A stretch of 64,000 bases of DNA from Beijerinckiaceae bacterium (lineage in GTDB: Bacteria; Pseudomonadota; Alphaproteobacteria; Rhizobiales; Beijerinckiaceae), in assembly GCA_004564215.1 (NCBI GenBank), contig CP024846.1, positions 2,989,501 through 3,053,500 on the forward strand. The letters are read 5' to 3'. Under the pieces are notes generated by a model, which was not told the DNA's origin, made no database searches, and was given only the letters and a program-made list of their open reading frames with translations. The position numbers and the translations under genes were made by a program. Within the stretch, counting starts at the first letter, position 1; each line of letters begins with the position of its first letter. Positions 26,511 to 35,681 of the stretch are shown here, in pieces.

Positions 26511-28417
26511 GTCGAGGCTGCATTTTGCGGAACCACTTTCAAAGGCGCCGAGGGAGCCGCCTCCCGTCGCGCCAGCCGCGCAAGCACCTCCTCTTTGGGG
26601 CCAAACGCCTGCTGTCTTCCATTGAGCATGGTCATCACATAGTCCACAGCGACGAGGGCGCTTGAGCGGTGTGCAACAACCACAATGATCCCGCCTCTCG
26701 AACGGACTCCCATGATCGCCCGCGTCAGAGCTTCTTCGCCTTCCGCGTCCAGATTCGAATTGGGTTCATCTAAGGCGACCAGGAAGGGATCGCCGTAGAG
26801 TGCGCGGGCAAGCGCCACGCGCTGTTTCTGGCCGGCCGAAAGCAAAGCGCCCTGCTCACCGATCTGCGTGTTGTATCCCTCCGGAAGATTGACGATCATA
26901 GGGTGAACGCCCGCCGCATGCGTGGCCGCCAGAACCGCCTCCATCGGCGGATCCGGTGCAAATCGCGCGATGTTCTCAGCGATGGTCCCTTCAAACAGTT
27001 CGACGTCCTGAGGCAAATATCCAATGTGTTTGCCAAGAGTCTCCGGTGACCATTGTTCGATGGCTGCCCCATCCAGACGCACGACACCGCGCGAGGAACG
27101 CCATGCCCCCACCAGCGCGCGAATCAGAGATGATTTTCCAGACGCGCTGGCACCGATGATGCCCAGCGCGCTGCCGGCCTGCAAAGAGAAGTTGACTTCC
27201 GCAACCAGCACTTTTTCGGTGGCCGGTGCCGTCACGGACAATTTCTCGACCGCAAGGGACCTGACCGGCGCCGGCAATTGGAGCTGAGCCGCAGGAGCCG
27301 GTAGAAGTGCAAGTAGTTTCTCGAGGCGCTGCCAGCTCTGTCGGGTGGCGATAAAGTTTTTCCAGTTCCCGATGGCAAGGTCGACTGGCGCCAGGGCGCG
27401 GCCCGTCAGAATTGAACTGGCAATGATGATTCCGCCAGTGGCCTCTTGATGAATAACGAGATAGGCGCCAACCGCCAGGACAGCGGACTGCAGGATCATG
27501 CGCAGCACGCGGCCGGTGACGCCAAATCCTCCCGATACGTCACTGGCAATCTTCTGCTGCTCCCGATATGCGCTTCCAAGCGTACTCCAACGGGCCAGCA
27601 AATGCGCCGACATCCCCATCGACACCAGAACTTCCGCATTGCGCCGGCTGGAATCCGCCAGCCGGTTGCGGGCAGCCGCATAGGCCGATGCCTTTTGTAC
27701 CGATTGCCGCGACAACCGGTCGGTCAGCAGCGTCAATATGACCAGGACAAACACCCCGGCGAGCGCGGTCAAGCCAATCAACGGATGAAACGCGAAACAA
27801 ATCGCAAGGTAAATCGGCAACCATGGCAGATCGAACAGAGCGGCCGGACCTGAACCGGAGAGCACCGAGCGAATCGTATCGAGATCACGGATCGGCTGCA
27901 ATCCGTCTCCGCCACCACGGGTTCGAAGCGGCAGGCGCACCACCAGATCATAAATGCGGTCGCTCAGACGCCAGTCTATCTGATTGCCTATGCGAACCAG
28001 CATGCGCCCGCGCGTGATCTCCAGGACGCCCTGGAAGACAAACAGCGCAGCGGTAATGATCGCCAGACCGACCAGGGTGGGAACGCTGCGGCTCGGCAAA
28101 ACGCGGTCATAGACCTCCAGCATGAAAAGCGAGCCGGTCAGGGTCAGCAGATTGATGAGTCCGCTGAATATGGCGATGCCAATCAAGGCGGAACGGCAGG
28201 ATCCAAGTGCGCCGCTCAGCTCCGATTTTGCATCACCGGTTGCGGAGGAGCTAGCTGGCTGGGCGGGCCTCGTCACGAACGCTGTCTCCGGGGAAGAAAG
28301 TTTCGATTGTTGAAGCGGAACAGCGACGAACCGCTCGGAGAGGAAGCATTCACGTCGATGCTCCACCAAGGTGTCGTTGCTAAAGGCCGAAAATGACAGT
28401 TCGGCAAATGGGCTCAT
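26507..28417 (-). CDS. type I secretion ABC exporter (PrtD family)
   Basis: About 636 residues. A transmembrane domain of six helices (~110-380) starts after a long non-conserved N-terminus; it has no C39 peptidase or C39-like domain, as in PrtD/HasD. The ATPase part has Walker A GASASGKSS, signature LSAGQKQRVALARALYG and Walker B LVALDEPNSNLD. ATG 28417 is preferred; an upstream GTG at 28465 would put the start beyond the hairpin at 28429-28457. It is between the RTX gene, its likely substrate, and the membrane-fusion gene. Confidence 0.92.
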   Translation of the reverse strand: MSPFAELSFSAFSNDTLVEHRRECFLSERFVAVPLQQSKLSSPETAFVTRPAQPASSSATGDAKSELSGALGSCRSALIGIAIFSGLINLLTLTGSLFMLEVYDRVLPSRSVPTLVGLAIITAALFVFQGVLEITRGRMLVRIGNQIDWRLSDRIYDLVVRLPLRTRGGGDGLQPIRDLDTIRSVLSGSGPAALFDLPWLPIYLAICFAFHPLIGLTALAGVFVLVILTLLTDRLSRQSVQKASAYAAARNRLADSSRRNAEVLVSMGMSAHLLARWSTLGSAYREQQKIASDVSGGFGVTGRVLRMILQSAVLAVGAYLVIHQEATGGIIIASSILTGRALAPVDLAIGNWKNFIATRQSWQRLEKLLALLPAPAAQLQLPAPVRSLAVEKLSVTAPATEKVLVAEVNFSLQAGSALGIIGASASGKSSLIRALVGAWRSSRGVVRLDGAAIEQWSPETLGKHIGYLPQDVELFEGTIAENIARFAPDPPMEAVLAATHAAGVHPMIVNLPEGYNTQIGEQGALLSAGQKQRVALARALYGDPFLVALDEPNSNLDAEGEEALTRAIMGVRSRGGIIVVVAHRSSALVAVDYVMTMLNGRQQAFGPKEEVLARLARREAAPSAPLKVVPQNAAST

Positions 28418-28428
28418 GCTCCTGACAT

Positions 28429-28457
28429 GAAGGTGCCGGCGGGGAGCCGGCACCTTC
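28429..28457 (-). other. perfect 12-bp hairpin between RTX gene and exporter gene
   Basis: GAAGGTGCCGGC (28429-28440) and GCCGGCACCTTC (28446-28457) are perfect complements around a 5-base loop. It lies between the RTX gene's stop and the exporter's start on the coding strand. No T-run follows. In type I systems such structures often stabilise the abundant substrate mRNA or limit read-through into the exporter genes; here this is inferred. Confidence 0.7.
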
Positions 28458-28513
28458 GAAGTCACGTCCCATCTCCGCCGAGCCGATAGTTCGGCTCGAT
28501 CAACGATTTACCG

Positions 28514-30520
28514 TTACACGAGATAATGATGGATCAGTTGGAGCTGGCCGCCCTCAAACTGCTCGGTAGGGACACCGGCGGTGAAGTGGGCTTGTGTATC
28601 GACCAGATAGACGTTTTCGCCTGCGTTGCCGAGGATATGCGACACGTCGACGATACCGGATGATTCCTCGTCCTGGGTAAGGAAGTTCGCACCGCCTGTC
28701 TGGAAGCGGCTCGCATCGTGTTCCGCGAGTTGCGAAAGCTGGTCCGTTGCGGGATCATATTGCCAAACCTTGCCAAGATGGGGGTTGTTTCCCACGTCCT
28801 CGCAAAGCGCGACCTTGCCCTGCGCATCCACAGTGATGTTGTCGAACATCTGCTGCCCTTCGGTACCATTGAGCAGCAGCTTGATGCTGCCGCCGGCCAC
28901 CGGGTTGCTGGCGTCGTTGAAGTCCGCTGCCCAGAGCCGGCTCGGCGCGTTGAAGGCGTCGGTCGTCACGAAGTAGAAGCGGTTCGGATTGATCGTATCC
29001 CATGCGCCGTCTTCCGGACGAAGGAAGCTGGTTACGCCTGCCGCCTCGCTCGCCGCGTCGATTTGCGCACCGTTCAGACCGCTCACGTCGCCGAGATCGA
29101 GCATGGTGAAGGCGGACTTTTCGTCCGCGCCGAGCGGGGAAGGGGTGTTCGGCTCGTTATTAAGCGTCGCTCCTTCCAGTTCGGTAACGTGGATGCCGAA
29201 CAGGTGGCCGCCGGTCAGGCCCGCCTGGTCAATCGCGTTGCCGGTTGCCTGTTTGTCACCGGCATAGAAGTAGACTTGACCATTCTGGCCGTCGTCCATC
29301 ATAGCGACCACGGTCTTGTCGCCTGTGTGCCCATTGGCGACCACGTTCTCATAGGCCATGTTGCCGAGCCAGGCGAGTTCGTAGCTGTTGCCATCCTGCG
29401 CGCCGCCCACGATGTGAGCCATCGCTCGACCTTCGACGCCCGATTCCTCGCCGTTGAGGAACAAGCGGCCCCCATTGAAACCCAGTCCGGTGTCGGCGTT
29501 GTAAAATGCGCTGGGGTCCGCCAGATCAGCCGAACAGAAGCGGCTGAATGCGACGCCATTGCCGAGGGCGGCGCTGTGATCGAGATAGCCGTCGGTGGCC
29601 GCATCATATGTGAAGACGTGCTGGATGAGATCGTGGCCAGATTTTGCTTCAAGCGTTGTCTTGTCGAACACCCACTCGGAAACGAACGCGCCTGCCGCGC
29701 CATGCGCACGAACGGCACCAAGCGGCGTTGAACCCGAAGTGCCGATTTCATGATTCATCAGAACGGTAAAGGTGCCATCGCCATTGTCGAAAGCGCCGAG
29801 ACCGTCGGGAATGCCGGCCATTTTGTAGCCGTTGACGCTGTCGCCCGCCGTGAGCAAAGATTCGGTATAGACATGCGAATCGCTGCTGAGCAGATATGGC
29901 GTCTGCGAACTGGAGGGTCCCTTGACCTCGTTCGAAATGACGAACTGGTTGGCATGAAGGTTTGAAACGCGGGTATCCTCGATGACGATCTTGTCGCCTC
30001 CGCCGAGGTTGATCAAGACATCATGTCCAACCTGATGCGCGGAACTGAGGAGCGCCTGAAACGACGCGACATGGAAATCGCGGATATCGAGCCGATCACC
30101 GGCTTGGAGATGCTCGATGGTATCGATGCCCATCCCTTTGCGGAACAGGAATTTGTCATTTCCTTCGCCGCCATCGAGTTGGTCGCGTCCGGCGCCCCCG
30201 TAGAGCAAATCCCTGACCTGGCCGCCGTGAAGATCGTCGTTGCCTTCACCGCCCACAAGCGCGTCATTGCCTTGATCGCCAAACAGCCGATCGTTGCCAT
30301 CGCCGCCGTCGATCAGATCATCGCCATGACCGCCATGGACAGTGTCGTTGCCGCGGCCGGCAAAAATAGCGTCGTTTCCACGAAATCCGAAGATGGTGTC
30401 GTCGCGGTTCGTCCCGAGAATGTCATCATCGCCATTCGTTCCGTAAATTCTATTGTGAAACGCATTCCCGTGATGATGCTCGTGATTCCGCGATTCGTGT
30501 TGGTCATGACGTTCTGACAT
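28514..30520 (-). CDS. RTX-repeat secreted protein with PhoX/DUF839-like domain
   Basis: 668 residues, start at the ATG 30520 preceded by GGGGAG. After a His-rich head (HEHHHG) come 11 uninterrupted nonapeptides of the GGxGNDxLx type at ~27-125, which bind calcium once outside the cell. A ~500-residue beta-propeller-like region follows, with LMNHEIGTSGSTPLGAVRAH, LFLNGEESGVEGRAM, ALCEDVGNNPHLGKVWQYDP and LTQDEESSGIVDVSHIL, resembling PhoX phosphatases and DUF839 proteins. RTX repeats are unusually at the N-terminus. There is no Sec signal peptide. Secretion by the downstream exporter is inferred; a phosphatase or esterase role is possible but untested. Confidence 0.82.
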   Translation of the reverse strand: MSERHDQHESRNHEHHHGNAFHNRIYGTNGDDDILGTNRDDTIFGFRGNDAIFAGRGNDTVHGGHGDDLIDGGDGNDRLFGDQGNDALVGGEGNDDLHGGQVRDLLYGGAGRDQLDGGEGNDKFLFRKGMGIDTIEHLQAGDRLDIRDFHVASFQALLSSAHQVGHDVLINLGGGDKIVIEDTRVSNLHANQFVISNEVKGPSSSQTPYLLSSDSHVYTESLLTAGDSVNGYKMAGIPDGLGAFDNGDGTFTVLMNHEIGTSGSTPLGAVRAHGAAGAFVSEWVFDKTTLEAKSGHDLIQHVFTYDAATDGYLDHSAALGNGVAFSRFCSADLADPSAFYNADTGLGFNGGRLFLNGEESGVEGRAMAHIVGGAQDGNSYELAWLGNMAYENVVANGHTGDKTVVAMMDDGQNGQVYFYAGDKQATGNAIDQAGLTGGHLFGIHVTELEGATLNNEPNTPSPLGADEKSAFTMLDLGDVSGLNGAQIDAASEAAGVTSFLRPEDGAWDTINPNRFYFVTTDAFNAPSRLWAADFNDASNPVAGGSIKLLLNGTEGQQMFDNITVDAQGKVALCEDVGNNPHLGKVWQYDPATDQLSQLAEHDASRFQTGGANFLTQDEESSGIVDVSHILGNAGENVYLVDTQAHFTAGVPTEQFEGGQLQLIHHYLV

Positions 30521-31162
30521 ATGAAGCTCCCCGATGGACAAGTGATCCAACGGGACTTCGTTAAGCAAAGAGCTGTGACACGGGCACGACGCCCTACACA
30601 TATGGATGCAACTTGCGTAGCCAGTTTCGCTTCATCGCTTGATTATATTGGCAAAAAGGAGGGCAGGCGGACTTCACGAAAAAGGGCGGCCACCAACGCC
30701 GCCACTTACGGGAGTAGGATTTGCGCAGACAAGGGTTTCTTCAGAACCTTCGGCCTCCTTTGGTCATGGAAAAGAGAAAAGGATCTCAAGGAATTCATTA
30801 CATTCGCTGAAGAGCATTCCTGGACGCAAAAAGCCGAACCGAGCTTCCGTCCCAGTCCCGATTGGCGTCGCGGCGTTCTCCATCAGGGCAGCGGCGACTT
30901 TCCCCGCCAAATGCGCTTGCCGGCCCGCTTCGTCGGCCCGGTCGAACGCGGCACGGCTTTGATGGTTCCTGCCGGGCTTGAGGAGAAGGATTGCGAAAAA
31001 TGAGAGCCAAGTTCAAGCTTCGCTTGCTTCGGAAACCGTGGCGGGAGATAAGTCGGTCGCGGAGCCGCGAGTCACCTGGGAGGGGCGTTGCTACACGCTG
31101 GCTCGCGACTCCGCTTTTGCCTGTACAAAACCAACGCTGCCGGCACCTACTGGTTCCGCACC
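30521..31162. other. 642-base region without a recognised gene
   Basis: Upstream of the RTX gene. Several short ORFs overlap in different frames on the plus strand, none with a known domain or consistent codon pattern, which looks like decayed coding sequence. The RTX operon promoter should lie in the last ~150 bases before 30520. I see no clear operator. Confidence 0.45.
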
Positions 31163-31468
31163 TCAATAGACAGCGGTGCCGTTTTCCTTACAAATCGCAA
31201 CTACGCCGCCTTTTCCAAAATTCCTTCGGCCTTCCATCGCTTCGCGCTCCAAGTCGATGCCGAACGTATGGGTCCAGTTCAGAACCGTAAAGGCATAGGC
31301 GTCGGCAACTGTGAAGGTTGAGCCCGTCAGATAATCCCGCCGGCTAGGCGCTGATCGAGATAGGCAAACCGGCGGGCGAGTGCATCCTTCGCTGCCTGTT
31401 TCGTCGCGGGGGGCTGGAGGGCGCGCGATTGAACGCGGGTCTTCGCCGAAGGAAAGCCCATTCTTCAA
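31163..31468 (-). pseudogene. glutathione S-transferase, frameshifted remnant
   Basis: One minus-strand frame reads LARRFAYLDQRLAGG and then hits a stop; the frame one base away continues DYLTGSTFTVADAYAFTVLN, then WTHTFGIDLE. Together they are a typical GST C-terminal domain with one base lost near 31341 (the intact form would read LAGRDYLTG). The N-terminal thioredoxin-like domain is missing and the C-terminal end (REAMEGRRNFGKGG) no longer resembles a GST. Read as a dead gene. Confidence 0.7.
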
Positions 31469-31471
31469 ACA

Positions 31472-31705
31472 TCATTTGCGGCGTTTGAACCAAAGCTCCA
31501 CCCACGGCAAGAGCGCAGCGACGATGAACACGCTGAGTTCATAGCGGCCCGTGAAGACAATGAAAATCACGCCGCAAACCGTCAAACCGGTACAGATGCT
31601 GATTGTGCCTATGCGGCTGTCCGAGAAATCGGCGATGTGTTCGTCTCCGCATGACATAAAGCAAATCAACTTTCGAGCCGGCGTAGCTTTGAAATACGAG
31701 ACCAC
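31472..31705 (-). CDS. small two-helix membrane protein
   Basis: 77 residues from a GTG start at 31705, or 61 from an ATG at 31657. Two hydrophobic helices (TISICTGLTVCGVIFIVF and ELSVFIVAALLPWVELWF) are followed by a basic end, KRRK. No ribosome site is evident for either start. No family is recognised. It is located next to a dead GST gene in a region of decay, but its frame is intact. Confidence 0.5.
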   Translation of the reverse strand: MVSYFKATPARKLICFMSCGDEHIADFSDSRIGTISICTGLTVCGVIFIVFTGRYELSVFIVAALLPWVELWFKRRK

Positions 31706-31738
31706 TACGCCGACTGAGCACGTGCAAGGGCGGCCGCT

Positions 31739-32077
31739 TTACTTGGCCTGTTCGAGATGCGTCAATGCCGCTTCCGCATGGGTTGTGGCCGAAGGCGCGT
31801 TGCCTTTTTTGCCTTCCGCGATCGATTCCTTCAAATGCTTGATGCCTTCTTCCGTGTGCGGATTGGCCTTGACGGTCTCTCCGGCTTCCGCGTGGGTGAG
31901 TGCCGCTTCGGCGTGCGTAACAAGGACGTCGGCATGCCCCTGTTTGCCGTGTTCAATGGCTTGTTTTGTGTGTGTGATGGCTTCGGCTATATGGTCTTCG
32001 GCGCTTAGGGAAACCTGCGGCGTAAGGAACAGAGCGACGCCAAGGCACAACATGGCGAAAAAAATTCTGCGGGACAT
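31739..32077 (-). CDS. SmbP-like small metal-binding protein, periplasmic
   Basis: 112 residues. The ATG at 32077 has a strong ribosome site (AAGGAGG). A signal peptide covers residues 1-26 (ending SLSA-ED). The mature chain is a His/Ala/Glu-rich helical repeat: HIAEAITHTKQAIEHGKQGH, HAEAALTHAEAGE, HTEEGIKHLKESI, HAEAALTHLEQAK. This ~20-residue periodicity with H--A--H patterns is that of SmbP, a copper-binding four-helix protein described in Nitrosomonas. A role in binding copper or other metals in the periplasm is inferred from this likeness. Confidence 0.8.
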   Translation of the reverse strand: MSRRIFFAMLCLGVALFLTPQVSLSAEDHIAEAITHTKQAIEHGKQGHADVLVTHAEAALTHAEAGETVKANPHTEEGIKHLKESIAEGKKGNAPSATTHAEAALTHLEQAK

Positions 32078-32273
32078 AAGCGAATCCTCCTTCAAACATT
32101 GACCCTTAGTTGCAATCTCCCCGCCAGTGTCATCGGTCGGGAGGGCCATCTTAAACCGCATCGAACCGGGATGGTTGCACGGCGAAGGGATGCACACCGT
32201 ATCGGACCGCGGTCGCCAAATTGCGCAATGCGGCAGGGAGCGACCGCATCGCGTCATGCTTGGGGCTTCTCGC

Positions 32274-33089
32274 CTAAACGCGAACTCCAACGCCGCCACT
32301 GGGGCTTGCGACCACCACAAGGCGATAGAGGTGCCAGGTGGCATGGGCGAGGATCGGCACAACGAAGGCGAGGCCGATCAGCAGCAGCAAAAAGCCAATC
32401 GTGAGGGACACCGCGACGATCAAACCCCAGAGCGCCATCGTCGATGGATTAAGCAACACGGCCCGAATAGATGTGAGGACGGCCACCGCTACGCCCACGT
32501 TGCGATCGAGCAGTAAGGGGAACGACACGACGCTGACACTCAGCGTCACAATGGCAAAGATAAAGCCGAGCGCACTGCCGAACAGGATCAGGCTCCAACC
32601 CCGGCCTGTGGTCAGAACCTCGTAAAGAAAAGCTCTTATGGACGGGGGTGGCGCTGAACCGAAGAGCGACACATAAAGCGCTTCCGCCGCGGCCTGCCAG
32701 CAGATGAACAGGACGAGGAGCAAGAAGCCGAGCGCGAGGATCGAGGGGAAGGAGGGCGCATGGCGCAGGTCGAACATTTTGGTCCACGAAATCGGTAGTC
32801 CGAGCTCCAGTCTTCTGCTCACCTCGTACAAGCCAATCACCGCGAAGGAGCCAAGCATCGCGAAGCCGGACATGATCGGGAACAGCAGCTCGACGGAATT
32901 GCCGGCAAGGCAAATGGCAATGATCGGGTAGAGCGGGTAAACAAGGCCGAAGAAAATAAGAGATGTCGGCATCGCCAAAAAGTCGCCGATGCCTTTCGCC
33001 AGAGCCTCTTTGAGGTCCGCGGGCCCGATCTTCCGTACGCTTGGATATTCCGTCGCGTTTGCGCCTTGAACTGCATGGAAATCCGTCAT
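32274..33089 (-). CDS. DUF2189 integral membrane protein
   Basis: 271 residues with about six transmembrane helices after a ~30-residue N-terminus containing VRKIGPADLKEALAKGIGDF. The helical region includes PLYPIIAICLAGNSVELLFP and LPISWTKMF, marks of DUF2189 proteins found widely in alphaproteobacteria. The ATG at 33089 has GGAG 6 bases upstream and is preferred over the upstream start at 33125. Function of the family is unknown. It is a single gene. Confidence 0.85.
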   Translation of the reverse strand: MTDFHAVQGANATEYPSVRKIGPADLKEALAKGIGDFLAMPTSLIFFGLVYPLYPIIAICLAGNSVELLFPIMSGFAMLGSFAVIGLYEVSRRLELGLPISWTKMFDLRHAPSFPSILALGFLLLVLFICWQAAAEALYVSLFGSAPPPSIRAFLYEVLTTGRGWSLILFGSALGFIFAIVTLSVSVVSFPLLLDRNVGVAVAVLTSIRAVLLNPSTMALWGLIVAVSLTIGFLLLLIGLAFVVPILAHATWHLYRLVVVASPSGGVGVRV

Positions 33090-33392
33090 GAGCGCGCTCC
33101 TATGGAACCAGCAACACGCGGCCAACGGGTTAGGGCAACTCCGTTTTATGAGAGGGGGGTCACACGAAACCGGGACCGATACTCAAAAAGGATTATAGGC
33201 TTTTAGATGCGTTTCGTCTCCCCCGCCGAGCCCGATAAAGGATCAAGACAAGTTTTGCCTGCGCCGCTTATGTCTGTTGCTCGCCATGCTCGCGCTGGGC
33301 GCCGGCCGTCATGCTTTAGATTTGGAGAGCTAACCGTGCCCATATCACGGCGGGGCTAAACCCGCGCGGGAGACAGTGAGGGTCTTGCGCCG
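33090..33392. other. 303-base gap
   Basis: Between the DUF2189 gene and the end of the six-repeat protein gene, both on the minus strand. It should hold the DUF2189 promoter. I see nothing else in it. Confidence 0.4.
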
Positions 33393-35681
33393 TTAACTGC
33401 ACGTCACGTGGAGGGTATTGCTCCAAAGCGTCCCCGTGGCAGTATCGTTGGGATCCGGCCGTTCGTCATTGGCTGAGATATTCATGGTTTCGCTGGGCGC
33501 ACAGCCGGTAAGATAACCAACCACATCGTCGAGGAACAAAGGCGGGAGGACTAGCAACGGATTGATCGCAGCCGTCAGATTGCCTTGTGCATCAGATGTG
33601 AAGTTGACAAAAACATCACGTCCATCAGGCACCCATTGACCATAGCTATTCTGGACGCTGCTGCCCATAAGACTGATGCGAACGTGGACTGCGTGGTTGG
33701 CGAGGAAGCCCGTCCCTTTCAGTGTCTTCGTCGTCACATCATAGGAGGTGAGGAACGGCGGCGGTGGCGGAGGCGCCTTTAATGTCGTGAATGTTGCGCT
33801 TGCCCAATTGTTGCTTGGGCCGCTTATATTGTGAGCGCGCACCTGCCACGTGTAGCCGGTTTCATATATGAGTGGGTTCGGGGCGGTGAAGCTCGTTGCA
33901 TTGACCATGATATTGGCAATGACCGGGGTCGACTGACGTAACAAAGTAAATTCGTATTTGTCGGCGTGCCCTTCGCCATTTGCGCCTGGATCGTGCCAAG
34001 AGAAGGTTGGAGTCAGCGCGACCCCCGTCGCTCCATTCGGCGGCGAGTCGAGGACCGGTATTTGGGGTAAAGGCCGGATTACGGTCGCGTCAGGGCCCCA
34101 GTCGGACATAAGGGCGCAGAGCATTTGTCGCGCTCGCACGCGCTGGTTGGTCACCAATATGCGGTTCAACGCAACCGACGCCGGCACATCAGGGGCATCG
34201 CCCACACCTCCAAAGGCCCAGCCCTTATCATCGTCCAGCACCGACACTTCAATGTGAGCGCCGGGAACGCAATCGACTTTGACGCTGGTGTCGCCCGAGT
34301 ATATGGGGCCGACAAGTTTCGGAAGCCCGAGTGCCGAATGCGGCTGTACCTTGATGGGCTTAGATTCGGTCCACACGGCACTGCAGGCCCATTGTCTTAC
34401 AGTGATCTGGTCGTCTCTTCGAAGATAGGGTGTGACGTGCAACGTCACGTCCTTCTCGGTGGCTAACACAAAATCACTGATCGGCGCTGCTATGTTCTGC
34501 TTGTTTGTTGCCCATACTTGCAGATAAGCGTTTGGATGCGCGTTACTGACTTTGACCACGCGCGCGCATTCACTCAAGGGCTCGTGAAGCGTCACTGGCG
34601 TCTTCACGTCCTCATGCGGATCGATATTGACCGTGAAGCCCAAACTCTTAACGCCACATAGTTCTTGCACGGCAATCAACTTGCCGTTTGCTGGGAGAGG
34701 GTCGACATCAAATGCGACCCAAGACCGGGTCGGCGGAGTCATTCCAAGGTAGGATGTGCCTTGGACGTCAATATGTACTGTGGAGCCGGGCACCAGGTTG
34801 AACACCGTAATGCGCTGCGAACCGGCACACAGCGGCGGCACGAACGGCTTATCCAAGCCGGTCGCTTTGTCTACAATCACGGGCTTGCTGGCGTCGCCCA
34901 TTATTTCGCAGCTCGGGAAATCCTGTTTTGCTGTGAGGCTTTCGCCCTCTTCCAGTGGCTTCAAGAGCAAGAACCAGAGCGCCGGCAAATCAAACCCGGC
35001 AATCTCGTCGCTGCCGGATGAACGCTTCAGCGTTACGCGCGCGCCGTCGAAAACGTCGCTCACAAGCGCCGCTGTTTGGCAGGCAAGAAGAATGGGCTTG
35101 TGAATGGTCGGCGGCGGGAGGGAGTTTCCTGTCAAGGGCAATGAATCCGGCGTTGCGTAAATCGCAGGTCCAGGTCCCACAGGGGATATCTGACGGGCGG
35201 AGATTTGTCCGGTCTTAGGTAAGCCGTTCTTCAGACCAATCCGCGCACCTTCCTCGCTCGCAATCGCCGATCCCTGAACTTTATTGTCGAAGCTGATCTC
35301 GACGGTTGCGCCGGGCACGACCCCCTGAGCCCACACATGCTGGCCGCATTGATACAAATGTGAGAGGAATCCCGGCGCGCCGAGTTCTGAAGTAGTGGTC
35401 GGTTCAGGCTGCACTGCTAATCCGAGTGCCTTTGGGGTGATCGAGCTCTTGTCCGAGCCGAGCATCTGCATCACGACCAGGATGTCATCGCAGCTGAGCT
35501 TCTCGTTGACCAACAGCGTGATCCGATCGTCGCCCCCATTGGCTGTGCCCTTGGCCACATCGCGCGGCTTCTTGCCCACCGACGAGATGACGATCGTTGC
35601 ACTTTTGAGCGCACCTTGAACCCGAATATCCTGGCTGAGTTCAGACACAGGGCCGATGAGCGTTGGTGTACAGAGCCCCAT
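33393..35681 (-). CDS. large protein of six ~90-residue Ig-like repeats plus FnIII-like domain
   Basis: 762 residues from the ATG at 35681 (GAGGAA upstream; a GTG at 35687 is in frame). Six repeats are marked by a strand pair such as VVPGATVEISF, NLVPGSTVHIDV and DCVPGAHIEVSV, then a glutamine-containing strand: VVMQ, SARQ, TAKQ, IAVQ, TVRQ, RARQ. The glutamines fall at ~72, 164, 253, 339, 430 and 519, a steady 86-92 residue period. A fibronectin III-like domain (~545-630), a Pro run and a C-terminal domain with cysteines follow. No signal peptide, transmembrane helix or RTX repeat is seen, so location is unclear. Probably a beta-sandwich adhesion or binding protein. Confidence 0.72.
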   Translation of the reverse strand: MGLCTPTLIGPVSELSQDIRVQGALKSATIVISSVGKKPRDVAKGTANGGDDRITLLVNEKLSCDDILVVMQMLGSDKSSITPKALGLAVQPEPTTTSELGAPGFLSHLYQCGQHVWAQGVVPGATVEISFDNKVQGSAIASEEGARIGLKNGLPKTGQISARQISPVGPGPAIYATPDSLPLTGNSLPPPTIHKPILLACQTAALVSDVFDGARVTLKRSSGSDEIAGFDLPALWFLLLKPLEEGESLTAKQDFPSCEIMGDASKPVIVDKATGLDKPFVPPLCAGSQRITVFNLVPGSTVHIDVQGTSYLGMTPPTRSWVAFDVDPLPANGKLIAVQELCGVKSLGFTVNIDPHEDVKTPVTLHEPLSECARVVKVSNAHPNAYLQVWATNKQNIAAPISDFVLATEKDVTLHVTPYLRRDDQITVRQWACSAVWTESKPIKVQPHSALGLPKLVGPIYSGDTSVKVDCVPGAHIEVSVLDDDKGWAFGGVGDAPDVPASVALNRILVTNQRVRARQMLCALMSDWGPDATVIRPLPQIPVLDSPPNGATGVALTPTFSWHDPGANGEGHADKYEFTLLRQSTPVIANIMVNATSFTAPNPLIYETGYTWQVRAHNISGPSNNWASATFTTLKAPPPPPPFLTSYDVTTKTLKGTGFLANHAVHVRISLMGSSVQNSYGQWVPDGRDVFVNFTSDAQGNLTAAINPLLVLPPLFLDDVVGYLTGCAPSETMNISANDERPDPNDTATGTLWSNTLHVTCS

